This document shows, piece after piece, positions 1 through 6,716 of a stretch of 62,927 bases of DNA. Made by a program: the position numbers and the translations under genes. Within the stretch, counting starts at the first letter, position 1, and every line of letters begins with the position of its first letter. The notes beneath the pieces were generated by a model that saw only the letters and a program-made list of their open reading frames with translations, was not told the origin of the DNA and ran no database searches. Source of the stretch: Acidobacteriota bacterium. GTDB taxonomy: Bacteria; Acidobacteriota; Terriglobia; Bryobacterales; Bryobacteraceae. The stretch spans positions 1-62,927 of the forward strand of contig JANXXI010000193.1 in the NCBI GenBank assembly GCA_025350695.1. The letters run 5' to 3'.

Positions 1-377
1 CTCGTATACTCGCAATTACAAACATCGGTGATCACCAGCAGACGCGGCAATTCCCGCTTGATTGCCGACACCGCGCGCTGGACAATGCCGTCAGCAGCAT
101 AGCCGCCGGTGGCTTCTTCGTCCTTATGTTCGGGGATACCGAAAAGAATTACACCACCGATCCCGGTCAACTGAGCTTCACGGCAAATCGCAATCGTCTC
201 ATCAATCGAGGTTTGGTAATTGCCAGGCATGGAGCTGATTTCCTTGCGAACTCCCTCCCCATTGACGACAAAAAGAGGCAGGATGAAATTCGCCGGTTCG
301 AGGGAAGTTTCTCGAACAATGCGGCGGATTTCAGGAGTGGAACGCAAGCGGCGCAGCCGTTGAACAGGAAAAGCCAT
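1..377 (-). CDS. hemB: Delta-aminolevulinic acid dehydratase (porphobilinogen synthase), N-terminal part
   Basis: Condenses two 5-aminolevulinate molecules to porphobilinogen in cytoplasmic tetrapyrrole (haem) synthesis. The 125 visible codons start at the ATG on 375-377 with MAFPVQRLRRLRSTPEIRR and carry family landmarks: PANFILPLFVVNG followed by a KEISSMPG stretch, the GGVILFGIPEHKDE strand, and TDVCNCEYT, which begins the metal-binding cysteine region seen in zinc-type HemB enzymes. The rest, including the active-site lysines, lies left of the window. Identification rests on these motifs and is firm. Only 21 bases separate it from the end of the next gene upstream on the same strand, so it may be co-transcribed with it. 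Confidence 0.93.
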   Translation of the reverse strand, partial: MAFPVQRLRRLRSTPEIRRIVRETSLEPANFILPLFVVNGEGVRKEISSMPGNYQTSIDETIAICREAQLTGIGGVILFGIPEHKDEEATGGYAADGIVQRAVSAIKRELPRLLVITDVCNCEYT

Positions 378-398
378 AAGCCGATTATAACTTCGCGG

Positions 399-980
399 CT
401 AGAAGTTGGCCCATACGGGTCGCATAACCAAAGCAGTAATCACACCCAATATAAGTCCAACAATCGGTTTTTCCTGGGCGATGGATCCAAGCGCTGAGAA
501 AATCAGACTGAGCACCGCAATGCCGAATTTTAGAACAGCGAACGTTCGGGCGGTGTAGGCCCAACCATCATCGGGCCCATGCATCAATTGCTGCAATAGA
601 GCATAGTTCTCTATCCCGTCAAACAAACCGGCGGCTACCATGGCGACACTGAGAATTAGACCGAGTTCGGCCAACGGCCAGCCGCGTTCCTCAAAACCGT
701 CGCGAGCCCACAAGCAGGCCAGGCCGATGGAAGTGACGTACGCGCCAATGAAAAAGAAATCGAAACCCAAGCAAAATGCGGCAAGGCGCATTCCTTCGGC
801 TCCCCACTCATTCATCAGTTTTTGTGATTGTGCTGCCGATCCGGCTAATTCCCACGCCACTATCGAATGAGGCGTGGCTCTATCGAGATAGCTGGAAGAG
901 ACCAACACACCGATGGCGGAAGCTATGGTCATTAACACCGACCACGGCCACAGAGAAGAGCTCCAAAGCGGTTGACGCAC
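399..980 (-). CDS. Four-helix integral membrane protein of unknown function
   Basis: A 193-residue protein not recognised as a named family. Four hydrophobic stretches are visible: near residues 10-30 (SVLMTIASAIGVLVSSS), 65-88, 103-120 (LGLILSVAMVAAGLFDG) and 150-185. This is the layout of a small polytopic inner-membrane protein. The start is GTG at 978-980, which directly abuts the TAG stop (981-983) of the upstream gene on the same strand, so translation is probably coupled. No enzymatic motif is visible. It sits between a secreted repeat protein and hemB, and nothing in the context gives a job. Confidence 0.7.
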   Translation of the reverse strand: MRQPLWSSSLWPWSVLMTIASAIGVLVSSSYLDRATPHSIVAWELAGSAAQSQKLMNEWGAEGMRLAAFCLGFDFFFIGAYVTSIGLACLWARDGFEERGWPLAELGLILSVAMVAAGLFDGIENYALLQQLMHGPDDGWAYTARTFAVLKFGIAVLSLIFSALGSIAQEKPIVGLILGVITALVMRPVWANF

Positions 981-1928
981 CTAGGGATTATTACATTGTC
1001 CGGTGCAGTTTCGCTCGCTAATTTTTGAAACAGGCCCCAGGACATTACCGCCGTCAAGAGTTGGCCGGCGAATGCTAAAGACCTCTTTTAGATCGCCGCC
1101 AGCACCGGAAGCTTTTTCGATGATCTGTTGTTCGCGGAATTGAAGCCCCCCGCTGTCATACCTTCCCGGCGTGTTCGTGCCAAAAACATCTACTTTTGTG
1201 ACGCTAGATCCGTCTTTGGTCGTCTTCGTTTCGCTGATGGTTTGTTTGGCCAACTGTAGCTGAATGCCGTCTTGTGCGTAGGTGGTGGTGGTTTCTTTTA
1301 CCGAGCCGTCTTTTTCCAGTTTTTCAACCAGTAATCGTCCCGCAGGTTGCAGGCTACCATTCAAATCGCGCCGCTCAATCGCCACATCCTCTTTCGATGA
1401 GGTCTTCGTGGCTACAACATTTCCCACCTGGCGCTCCACAACTTCCTCACCATTGAGGGTTGATCGCACGACGGTTTTTTCATAGGCGCTGGTATCCGCG
1501 CCGGTCTTCCGAGTTACTTTGAGCTCCTTCTCCCCCAAGGCGAAAGAACCGTTCAAATCCGCGCGGTAGCTGGAGACTTCAACCGACGTTGAACCATCGG
1601 CATTTTTACGTTCCGTAGTCACTATTTTTCGCGCTTGCCCGGGATTGCCGTTTGTGTCGTAGGGGATCACGACACGTTCCACAATTTTGCTGGTTTCCGT
1701 TTTGCTGATTACTTTCTCCTCCACTCTCTCAAGAGGAGCCGCTATTCCGTTCAAGGTGGTGAGCGTTTGGACGGAACTGCTACCATCCTTTGAAACTACC
1801 TGTTGACTGTCACCTGCCGAAATAGCGTTCCCGTTGGGATCGTAAATGGAGGTTCCGGAGGTGCTGCGCTGTGAAGGCTGCGAGAGCAAGAATGCAGGCG
1901 CGAGGATAGTAAAGACGTACCACTTCAT
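981..1928 (-). CDS. Secreted repeat protein with DLNG-type repeats
   Basis: A 315-residue protein starting at the ATG on 1926-1928 (MKWYVFTILAPAFLLSQPS), a signal peptide; an upstream in-frame start would bury it. The mature part is made of degenerate 40-50 residue units, each with a D/T-LNG or DTNGN turn (YDPNGN, YDTNGN, RADLNGS, RSTLNGE, RRDLNGS, PTLDGG) followed by charged, Thr-rich strands such as KTETSK, KVTRKT and SETKTTKDGSS. The pattern suggests a repetitive beta-rich extracytoplasmic protein. Four residues from the C-terminus are two cysteines (NCTGQCNNP). No named family is recognised. It abuts the downstream membrane-protein gene with no gap. Confidence 0.7.
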   Translation of the reverse strand: MKWYVFTILAPAFLLSQPSQRSTSGTSIYDPNGNAISAGDSQQVVSKDGSSSVQTLTTLNGIAAPLERVEEKVISKTETSKIVERVVIPYDTNGNPGQARKIVTTERKNADGSTSVEVSSYRADLNGSFALGEKELKVTRKTGADTSAYEKTVVRSTLNGEEVVERQVGNVVATKTSSKEDVAIERRDLNGSLQPAGRLLVEKLEKDGSVKETTTTYAQDGIQLQLAKQTISETKTTKDGSSVTKVDVFGTNTPGRYDSGGLQFREQQIIEKASGAGGDLKEVFSIRRPTLDGGNVLGPVSKISERNCTGQCNNP

Positions 1929-2003
1929 AATTCTTAAACTAAGGCAAATGAGGGCAGTTGGCAATCAGGGAAAAACCTGAGGACGGCCCTAAGGTCTGAC
2001 CAG

Positions 2004-2873
2004 CTAAACTGCCTTTAATTCCGGAGCCAAAGCCTCGTTCATTGATCCTTGGCGATACCCTTCCAAATCGATGGTCACGTAGTGAAATCCCAGTGGCTTG
2101 AAGATAGCGGTCATTTTAGTGAACATGTCCCGGCTCAAAGCTTTTTCGATCTCATCCGTAGCAACTTCAATTCGAACCAATTTATCGTGAAAGCGAACGC
2201 GGAATTGACGAAAACCTAGCGCCTTCAATTCCTCCTCCCCTTGCTCCACAATCTTGATTGTCTCCTTGGTTACCGCCGTGCCATAGGGTACCCGGGAACT
2301 AAGGCAAGCCGAGGCCGGCCGATCCCAGGTGGGCAACCCAGCTATCCGCGAAAGCTCACGGATTTCAGCCTTGCTCAATCCGGCATCAACTAACGGAGCC
2401 TTCACCTGATGATTCTTCGCGGCACGTTGGCCTGGCCGGAAATCGCCAAGGTCGTCGGTATTCACTCCATAGATCACATGAGTCACGCCACGTTCAGCGC
2501 ACACTTGATCTAGCCGTGAAAACAGTTCGTCCTTGCAATGAAAGCAACGGTTGGAATCGTTCTTCACGTAATCGGGATTCTCGAATTCAAACGTGTCGAT
2601 ATATTCATGCCGGATCCCAAACTGCGCGGCAAACGCTTCAGCATCACGCTTGTGGGATTCGGGGATGGAGGCTGAATCGGCCGTGACTGCCACGGCCTTC
2701 GAACCGAGCACGCAATGAGCCGCCCAGGCCAGATACGCCGAATCAGTCCCGCCGGAATAGGCAATGATCACTTGGTCCATCTCACGCAGCAAATCGAAAA
2801 GCAATCCTTGCTTTGTGCTGAGCGACGCCGGATTCACAACTTTAGGTACGGTCAAATTGACCAACGTGGCCAT
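2004..2873 (-). CDS. larE: LarE-family ATP-dependent sacrificial sulfur transferase
   Basis: A 289-residue PP-loop enzyme. The adenylation P-loop SGGTDS is at residues 40-45, a cysteine pair NRCFHC ends at 113, and PASACLSSRVPYG places C190 where LarE family members keep the cysteine whose sulfur is donated to the nickel-pincer nucleotide precursor. In lactate racemase maturation LarE works with LarB and LarC; neither is in this window. The gene instead starts eight bases after a tungsten-type aldehyde oxidoreductase on the same strand, so its sulfur may serve another enzyme (inference). A perfect TATAAT (2881-2886) lies seven bases before the ATG, so it may also have its own leaderless transcript. 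Confidence 0.9.
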   Translation of the reverse strand: MATLVNLTVPKVVNPASLSTKQGLLFDLLREMDQVIIAYSGGTDSAYLAWAAHCVLGSKAVAVTADSASIPESHKRDAEAFAAQFGIRHEYIDTFEFENPDYVKNDSNRCFHCKDELFSRLDQVCAERGVTHVIYGVNTDDLGDFRPGQRAAKNHQVKAPLVDAGLSKAEIRELSRIAGLPTWDRPASACLSSRVPYGTAVTKETIKIVEQGEEELKALGFRQFRVRFHDKLVRIEVATDEIEKALSRDMFTKMTAIFKPLGFHYVTIDLEGYRQGSMNEALAPELKAV

Positions 2874-2880
2874 AGATTTA

Positions 2881-2886
2881 ATTATA
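2881..2886 (-). promoter_or_regulatory. -10 hexamer TATAAT seven bases before larE
   Basis: Exact consensus hexamer on the minus strand, overlapping the stop codon of the preceding gene. The distance to the larE ATG would place the transcription start at or next to the start codon. No convincing -35 box was found. Confidence 0.35.
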
Positions 2887-4747
2887 CCGGGATGCCGTGA
2901 TGAAGCAGCGCAGCCGCACTGGGGATTCCTTTGTCACTCCAACCCATCAAGCCGTAGTAGGTTCCAATAGCCGCCTCAAATTGGGCGCGATCCAGCTTGT
3001 CCCCGGAGCGCGGACCGCCGTCAATCGCTTCATTGAAGAACCGCGTCGGCAACGTGTCCTCACTCGCCGTAATCCCTTCACGCAGATTGTAGACGCGCAT
3101 GATCTGATTGCGCCGCTCTCCCCATTGCATCAGTTCGTAGTCGCTAGTCTCCCAGCCCGTGATGGCGGCTACCATCGAAGCCATTTCCGGCATGGTCAGA
3201 ATGCGGGTTGGGGCAGACGCAAAGAGGCAGAAGCCCAAGGCGTCCGCTGCCGACCAAAGCGTGTTCAGCACCTTGTACCGGCGCACTTTTTCGGCGCTCA
3301 GTTCATTCATCGGAATACGGTCGTGAATTCCCAGCGTGCGCGCCAAATTCAAAGAATGTTCCCACCCAGCGCCTGTATCGAAATCCCAATCGTGTTCGGC
3401 GATGTCATATCGAGGACCAGTGGGCGAAGTCGCGTAGCCTAGCGCCAGCCCTGTTTGCGATCGCGGCTCGAAGCAGACCATTTCAAGGCCTTTTACCTCC
3501 ATCGCAAAGTGGGAAGCGGCTCCACCAAACTGATCGGCTGCCATGCGCACGCCATCGGCCAGAATGTCGCCCAAACCGTGGCGATGTGTGATGTCCTTCA
3601 TCAAAGCCAAGGCTCCAACGGGGTCCCCAAAAACTGGCCCACCTTCCAAAATGGAATGCTCGCGCAACTCCATGGAGAACGAAAGGACAAAGCCGAGCGA
3701 AACCGGATCAAGCCCGGATTGGTTACAAAGATTATTGGCCGCTAATACCCAATCAAGATCCGTGATCCCGAGGTTCGGTCCCATCGTACCGGTGATCTCC
3801 TGGTGCATACCGCTTGCTTGCAGGGGTAGGCGTGACGAGAACCCTTTGGGGTGGATACGCTGAATACAATCGTTCGGACAATTGGCGCACGCGGCCACAC
3901 CGGCGGTACGCTTCAAATACTCTTCGGTTGAAAAGCGCTCAGTTCCTTCAAGCGTCGCCTTGGAATAGTTATTCACGCATAGCGCCGCCTGTAGTCCGTG
4001 AAGATGGATCCAATTAGAAAACCCCGGGGGCTGCTTCTGCCAATTGCTTAGCGGATTACGCGCGATTCTTTCGGCAAAGGAAATACTGATAGCCTCAAGG
4101 GCGGATGGGTTCGCCACTTCAGGCAAAGTTCCATCCACAATCGCTACCGCCTTCAAATTCTTCGACCCCATCACCGCGCCCATACCCATCCGCATCGCCT
4201 GAAAAGTCCCATCAGTAACGATTGAGGCAAAACGAACAAGTTTCTCACCGGCCGGCCCAATGGCCGCCACTTGCGCCGCGGCGCCAAATTTCGTTTCGAT
4301 TGCCTCGGTGGTTTCAAGAGTAGTCATGCCCCAAAGTTTGGAGGCGTCCAAGAAACTAACTTTTCCGTCTTCGATAATCACCGAAACGGGTGCGTCAGAG
4401 CGCCCGGTGAAAACGATCGCCTCCGCGCCAGATTGTTTCAGCGCCTGGGCAAACGGACCTTCACTGCGAGCTTCACCAATGCCGAATGTGAGTGGGCTCT
4501 TGGCGCACACCACGAATCGGGAAAGCCCCGGAGCCTTGTGTCCGGCTATCACCGAAGACGCAAAAATCAGGGGATTCCGTGGATCGAACGGGTCGAGTCT
4601 CGGAGGGGTTATTTCCAAAAGCAGCTTCGTCGCCAGCAAACCGCCGCCGGCCCACTGTCTAAAAAACGTCTCCGATCTCGTTTCCCAAATTGCTGTTTGA
4701 GTGGTCAGGTCAATCCAAAGAACTTTTGCGTAAAAGCCAAGGGGCAT
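2882..4747 (-). CDS. Aldehyde:ferredoxin oxidoreductase family protein (tungsten/molybdenum pterin, 4Fe-4S)
   Basis: A 621-residue cytoplasmic enzyme of the AOR superfamily, which oxidises aldehydes to acids with ferredoxin or related acceptors using a bis-pterin tungsten centre. The N-terminal domain reads FYAKVLWIDLTT with WAGGGLLATKLL, and RMGMGAVMGSKNLKAVAI is the family pterin-binding segment. The 4Fe-4S ligands are visible as C287-x2-C290-x3-C294 (CANCPNDC) plus C507 in ALGFCLF. Length matches the family (about 600-630). Start is ATG at 4745-4747, with TACGAT seven bases upstream. It diverges from the STAS gene and is followed by larE. The true substrate cannot be read from the sequence. 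Confidence 0.9.
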   Translation of the reverse strand: MPLGFYAKVLWIDLTTQTAIWETRSETFFRQWAGGGLLATKLLLEITPPRLDPFDPRNPLIFASSVIAGHKAPGLSRFVVCAKSPLTFGIGEARSEGPFAQALKQSGAEAIVFTGRSDAPVSVIIEDGKVSFLDASKLWGMTTLETTEAIETKFGAAAQVAAIGPAGEKLVRFASIVTDGTFQAMRMGMGAVMGSKNLKAVAIVDGTLPEVANPSALEAISISFAERIARNPLSNWQKQPPGFSNWIHLHGLQAALCVNNYSKATLEGTERFSTEEYLKRTAGVAACANCPNDCIQRIHPKGFSSRLPLQASGMHQEITGTMGPNLGITDLDWVLAANNLCNQSGLDPVSLGFVLSFSMELREHSILEGGPVFGDPVGALALMKDITHRHGLGDILADGVRMAADQFGGAASHFAMEVKGLEMVCFEPRSQTGLALGYATSPTGPRYDIAEHDWDFDTGAGWEHSLNLARTLGIHDRIPMNELSAEKVRRYKVLNTLWSAADALGFCLFASAPTRILTMPEMASMVAAITGWETSDYELMQWGERRNQIMRVYNLREGITASEDTLPTRFFNEAIDGGPRSGDKLDRAQFEAAIGTYYGLMGWSDKGIPSAAALLHHGIPV

Positions 4748-4754
4748 TAATGTG

Positions 4755-4787
4755 ATCGTAAGCTATGTTGGCTGCAAATGCTAGAAT
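4755..4787. promoter_or_regulatory. Compact divergent promoter region with two start-proximal -10 hexamers
   Basis: Only 46 bases separate the divergent starts of the aldehyde oxidoreductase (minus) and the STAS gene (plus). The minus strand has TACGAT at 4755-4760, seven bases before its ATG. The plus strand has TAGAAT at 4782-4787, six bases before its ATG. Neither gene has room for a normal leader or a Shine-Dalgarno site if these hexamers are used. Confidence 0.4.
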
Positions 4788-4793
4788 GCCAGA

Positions 4794-5207
4794 ATGAAGG
4801 TCAATATTGGGGAACGTGAGCATGAGGGGGTTATCCTGCTCGATCTTAACGGTCGACTGGTGGCTGGAGAGAACGTGGCGGCTCTGCGGGAAAAGATCAC
4901 GGAGCTGGTTACCTCAGGTAAAGTTAATGCAGTTCTGAACTTGCAGCATGTGGATTATATCGACTCGTCGGGCTTAGGCGCCATGGTGATGTGTTTCACA
5001 TCGATACGTCGAGCTGAGGGGAAGCTTAAACTACTGAATTTGACGCGCCGCAACGTGGAGCTTTTGGTGTTGACTAAGCTCGAAACGGTGTTTGAAGTTT
5101 TTGACGAAGAGCAACAGGCCATCAACAGCTTTTTCCCGAACCGCGAGATTCGCCGGTTCGACATTTTGAGCTTTATTCAACAGCAGAAGGCAGAAGGAAA
5201 GCTGTGA
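4794..5207 (+). CDS. STAS-domain anti-sigma-factor antagonist (SpoIIAA/RsbV type)
   Basis: A 137-residue protein whose first about 100 residues form a STAS domain: GVILLDLNGRLVAGEN, NAVLNLQHVDYIDSSGLGAMV (cut here at the phosphorylatable-serine loop DSSGLG) and LKLLNLTRRNVELLVLTKL. In this family the serine is phosphorylated by an anti-sigma-factor kinase, controlling release of a sigma factor. A charged tail of about 25 residues (RRFDILSFIQQQKAEGKL) follows. No partner kinase or sigma factor is adjacent; the ECF sigma factor at 10 kb is a different type. A TAGAAT hexamer six bases before the ATG suggests a leaderless transcript. Confidence 0.88.
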   Translation: MKVNIGEREHEGVILLDLNGRLVAGENVAALREKITELVTSGKVNAVLNLQHVDYIDSSGLGAMVMCFTSIRRAEGKLKLLNLTRRNVELLVLTKLETVFEVFDEEQQAINSFFPNREIRRFDILSFIQQQKAEGKL

Positions 5208-5253
5208 GCCAAGTACATTGCAACCGGCAATGGGTAACCGCTACCCTGAAAGC

Positions 5254-5745
5254 ATGGCGACGCACTCGCAGCAGCGGCAAATGTTGAATGAAGGTTCGCG
5301 GGCTCCTGAACTCAATTTCGAAAAGCTCACCGGAGGTACTACCACCCTATCCGAGATTCGATCCAAAGGCCCCGCCCTACTGGCCTTCTACAAAATCTCG
5401 TGCCCAACCTGCCAGCTCACCTTCCCGTTCCTCGAACGTCTTTCGAAAAATGAAAACCTGCAGGTAATCGGAATCTGCCAGGACGAACCGGCCGGGGCCG
5501 TCGAGTTCAACAAAGTGTTTGGCATTCACTTCCCTATTCTGCTCGACACCGAGCAGTCCGGCTACGCAGCAGGCAACGCTTTCGGAATCTCCCACGTGCC
5601 ATCCATGTTTGTGGTCGAACGCGACGGGAAAATCTCAGTGGCCGAACAGGGCTTCGCCAAGGCACTCCTCGAAGAATTAGGCGAACGGGCGGGCGTCACG
5701 GTGTTCACTGAGGCGGATACGGTCCCCCTTTATAAACCTGGCTGA
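5254..5745 (+). CDS. Thioredoxin-fold redoxin (TlpA/AhpC-TSA-like)
   Basis: A 163-residue protein of the thioredoxin-like redoxin group, a thiol reductant or peroxidase. The redox site is C-P-T-C in FYKISCPTCQLTFPF, followed by ICQDEP, LLDTEQSGYAAGNAFGIS, and the cis-proline loop HVPSMFVVERDG. The ATG at 5254 (MATHSQQRQ) is preferred over an in-frame start 36 bases earlier because GAAAG lies upstream and the redoxin homology starts soon after (EGSRAPELNFEKL). No signal peptide is evident, so it is probably cytoplasmic. It begins 46 bases after the STAS gene on the same strand. Confidence 0.85.
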   Translation: MATHSQQRQMLNEGSRAPELNFEKLTGGTTTLSEIRSKGPALLAFYKISCPTCQLTFPFLERLSKNENLQVIGICQDEPAGAVEFNKVFGIHFPILLDTEQSGYAAGNAFGISHVPSMFVVERDGKISVAEQGFAKALLEELGERAGVTVFTEADTVPLYKPG

Positions 5746-5839
5746 GGGTCTAGAAACTAGTCTTCCCGTGTGGAAGACGCCCCTAAAACCAAGAGCGATG
5801 AGAATTGTTTAGAATCCTAAGGTAAACTGGTAGGAACGC

Positions 5840-6337
5840 ATGGCACTAATCGGTGAAATTTTCGGTTCAGCGGCGGCAATCGCCAAAGGGATGGGCGTCA
5901 CCTTCAAGGAGATGATGCAGCCCACTGTCACGGAGGATTACCCGGATGCTCCAGTGAATTTCCAGGAACGGTATCGCGGCAAGCATGAACTGCAGCGCGA
6001 TGCCCACGGCATGGAAAAGTGCGTCGCATGCTTTTTGTGCGCGGCTGCCTGCCCAGTAAACTGCATCTATATTGAAGCGGCCGAAAACACCGAACAGAAG
6101 CGGATCTCGGGCGGCGAGCGTTATGCCGAGGTTTACAATATCGACTACTCGCGCTGCATCTTTTGTGGATTTTGCGTGGAAGCTTGCCCTACCGACGCTA
6201 TAACCCACGGTCACGGATTTGAGTTGGCAAGTTACAATACATCCACCCTGGTGATGCGCAAGGAAAACATGCTGGTGCAAATTCCGGTGGGAGTTCATGC
6301 ACCCGTAGTTCATGAAGAAGCCGCAGGCGGCCACTAG
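5840..6337 (+). CDS. nuoI: NADH-quinone oxidoreductase subunit I (two 4Fe-4S)
   Basis: A 165-residue peripheral-arm subunit of complex I. Two cysteine sets are intact: CVACFLCAAACP (C-x2-C-x2-C-x3-CP) and CIFCGFCVEACP, separated by the YAEVYNIDYSR spacer typical of NuoI. The N-terminus (LIGEIFGSAAAIAKGMGVTFKEMMQPTVTEDYPD) matches the family's membrane-edge helix. GGTAGGAACGC precedes the ATG. No other nuo gene is near, so it is an isolated copy. The gene could instead serve another ferredoxin-linked complex, but the sequence is NuoI-like throughout. Confidence 0.9.
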   Translation: MALIGEIFGSAAAIAKGMGVTFKEMMQPTVTEDYPDAPVNFQERYRGKHELQRDAHGMEKCVACFLCAAACPVNCIYIEAAENTEQKRISGGERYAEVYNIDYSRCIFCGFCVEACPTDAITHGHGFELASYNTSTLVMRKENMLVQIPVGVHAPVVHEEAAGGH

Positions 6338-6351
6338 AAGTTTCTTACAGT

Positions 6352-6694
6352 ATGATCACTGGCGCGCACACGATCCTGTACAGCACGAATCCCGAAGCTG
6401 ATCGCGCTTTTTTCCGCGATGTTCTGAAATTTCCTTACGTTGACGTCGGACACGGTTGGCTCATCTTCGCACTACCGCCATCCGAAATCGCAATCCACCC
6501 TTCCGACAAAAACAACTACCATGAGTTCTATCTCAATGTGTGACGACGTTGAAGCTCTTTTGGCGGACATGAAGGGCAAAGGTGTGGAATGCGACTCCCT
6601 GCAGCGCGAACGATGGGGCATCCTGACTAAAATTGCCTTGCCGGGCGGGGGAAAGGTCGGTATCTACCAACCGCTGCATCCCCGCCCGGTATAG
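6352..6694 (+). pseudogene. VOC/glyoxalase-fold protein interrupted by a single-base frameshift
   Basis: Frame 1 from the ATG at 6352 gives a normal VOC N-terminus (TGAHTILYSTNPEADRAFF, FPYVDVGHGWLIFALPP, YHEFYLNV) and ends at TGA 6541-6543. The next frame continues the fold as MCDDVEALLADMKGKGVECD and ALPGGGKVGIYQPLHPRP, ending at 6694. Removing one A from the AA at 6535-6536 restores a continuous protein of about 113 residues reading FYLMCDDVEA, as expected for the family. Either the gene is inactivated or this is an insertion error in the assembly. Confidence 0.8.
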
Positions 6695-6716
6695 CAACCA
6701 TCGGGCGTGAGGTGTT

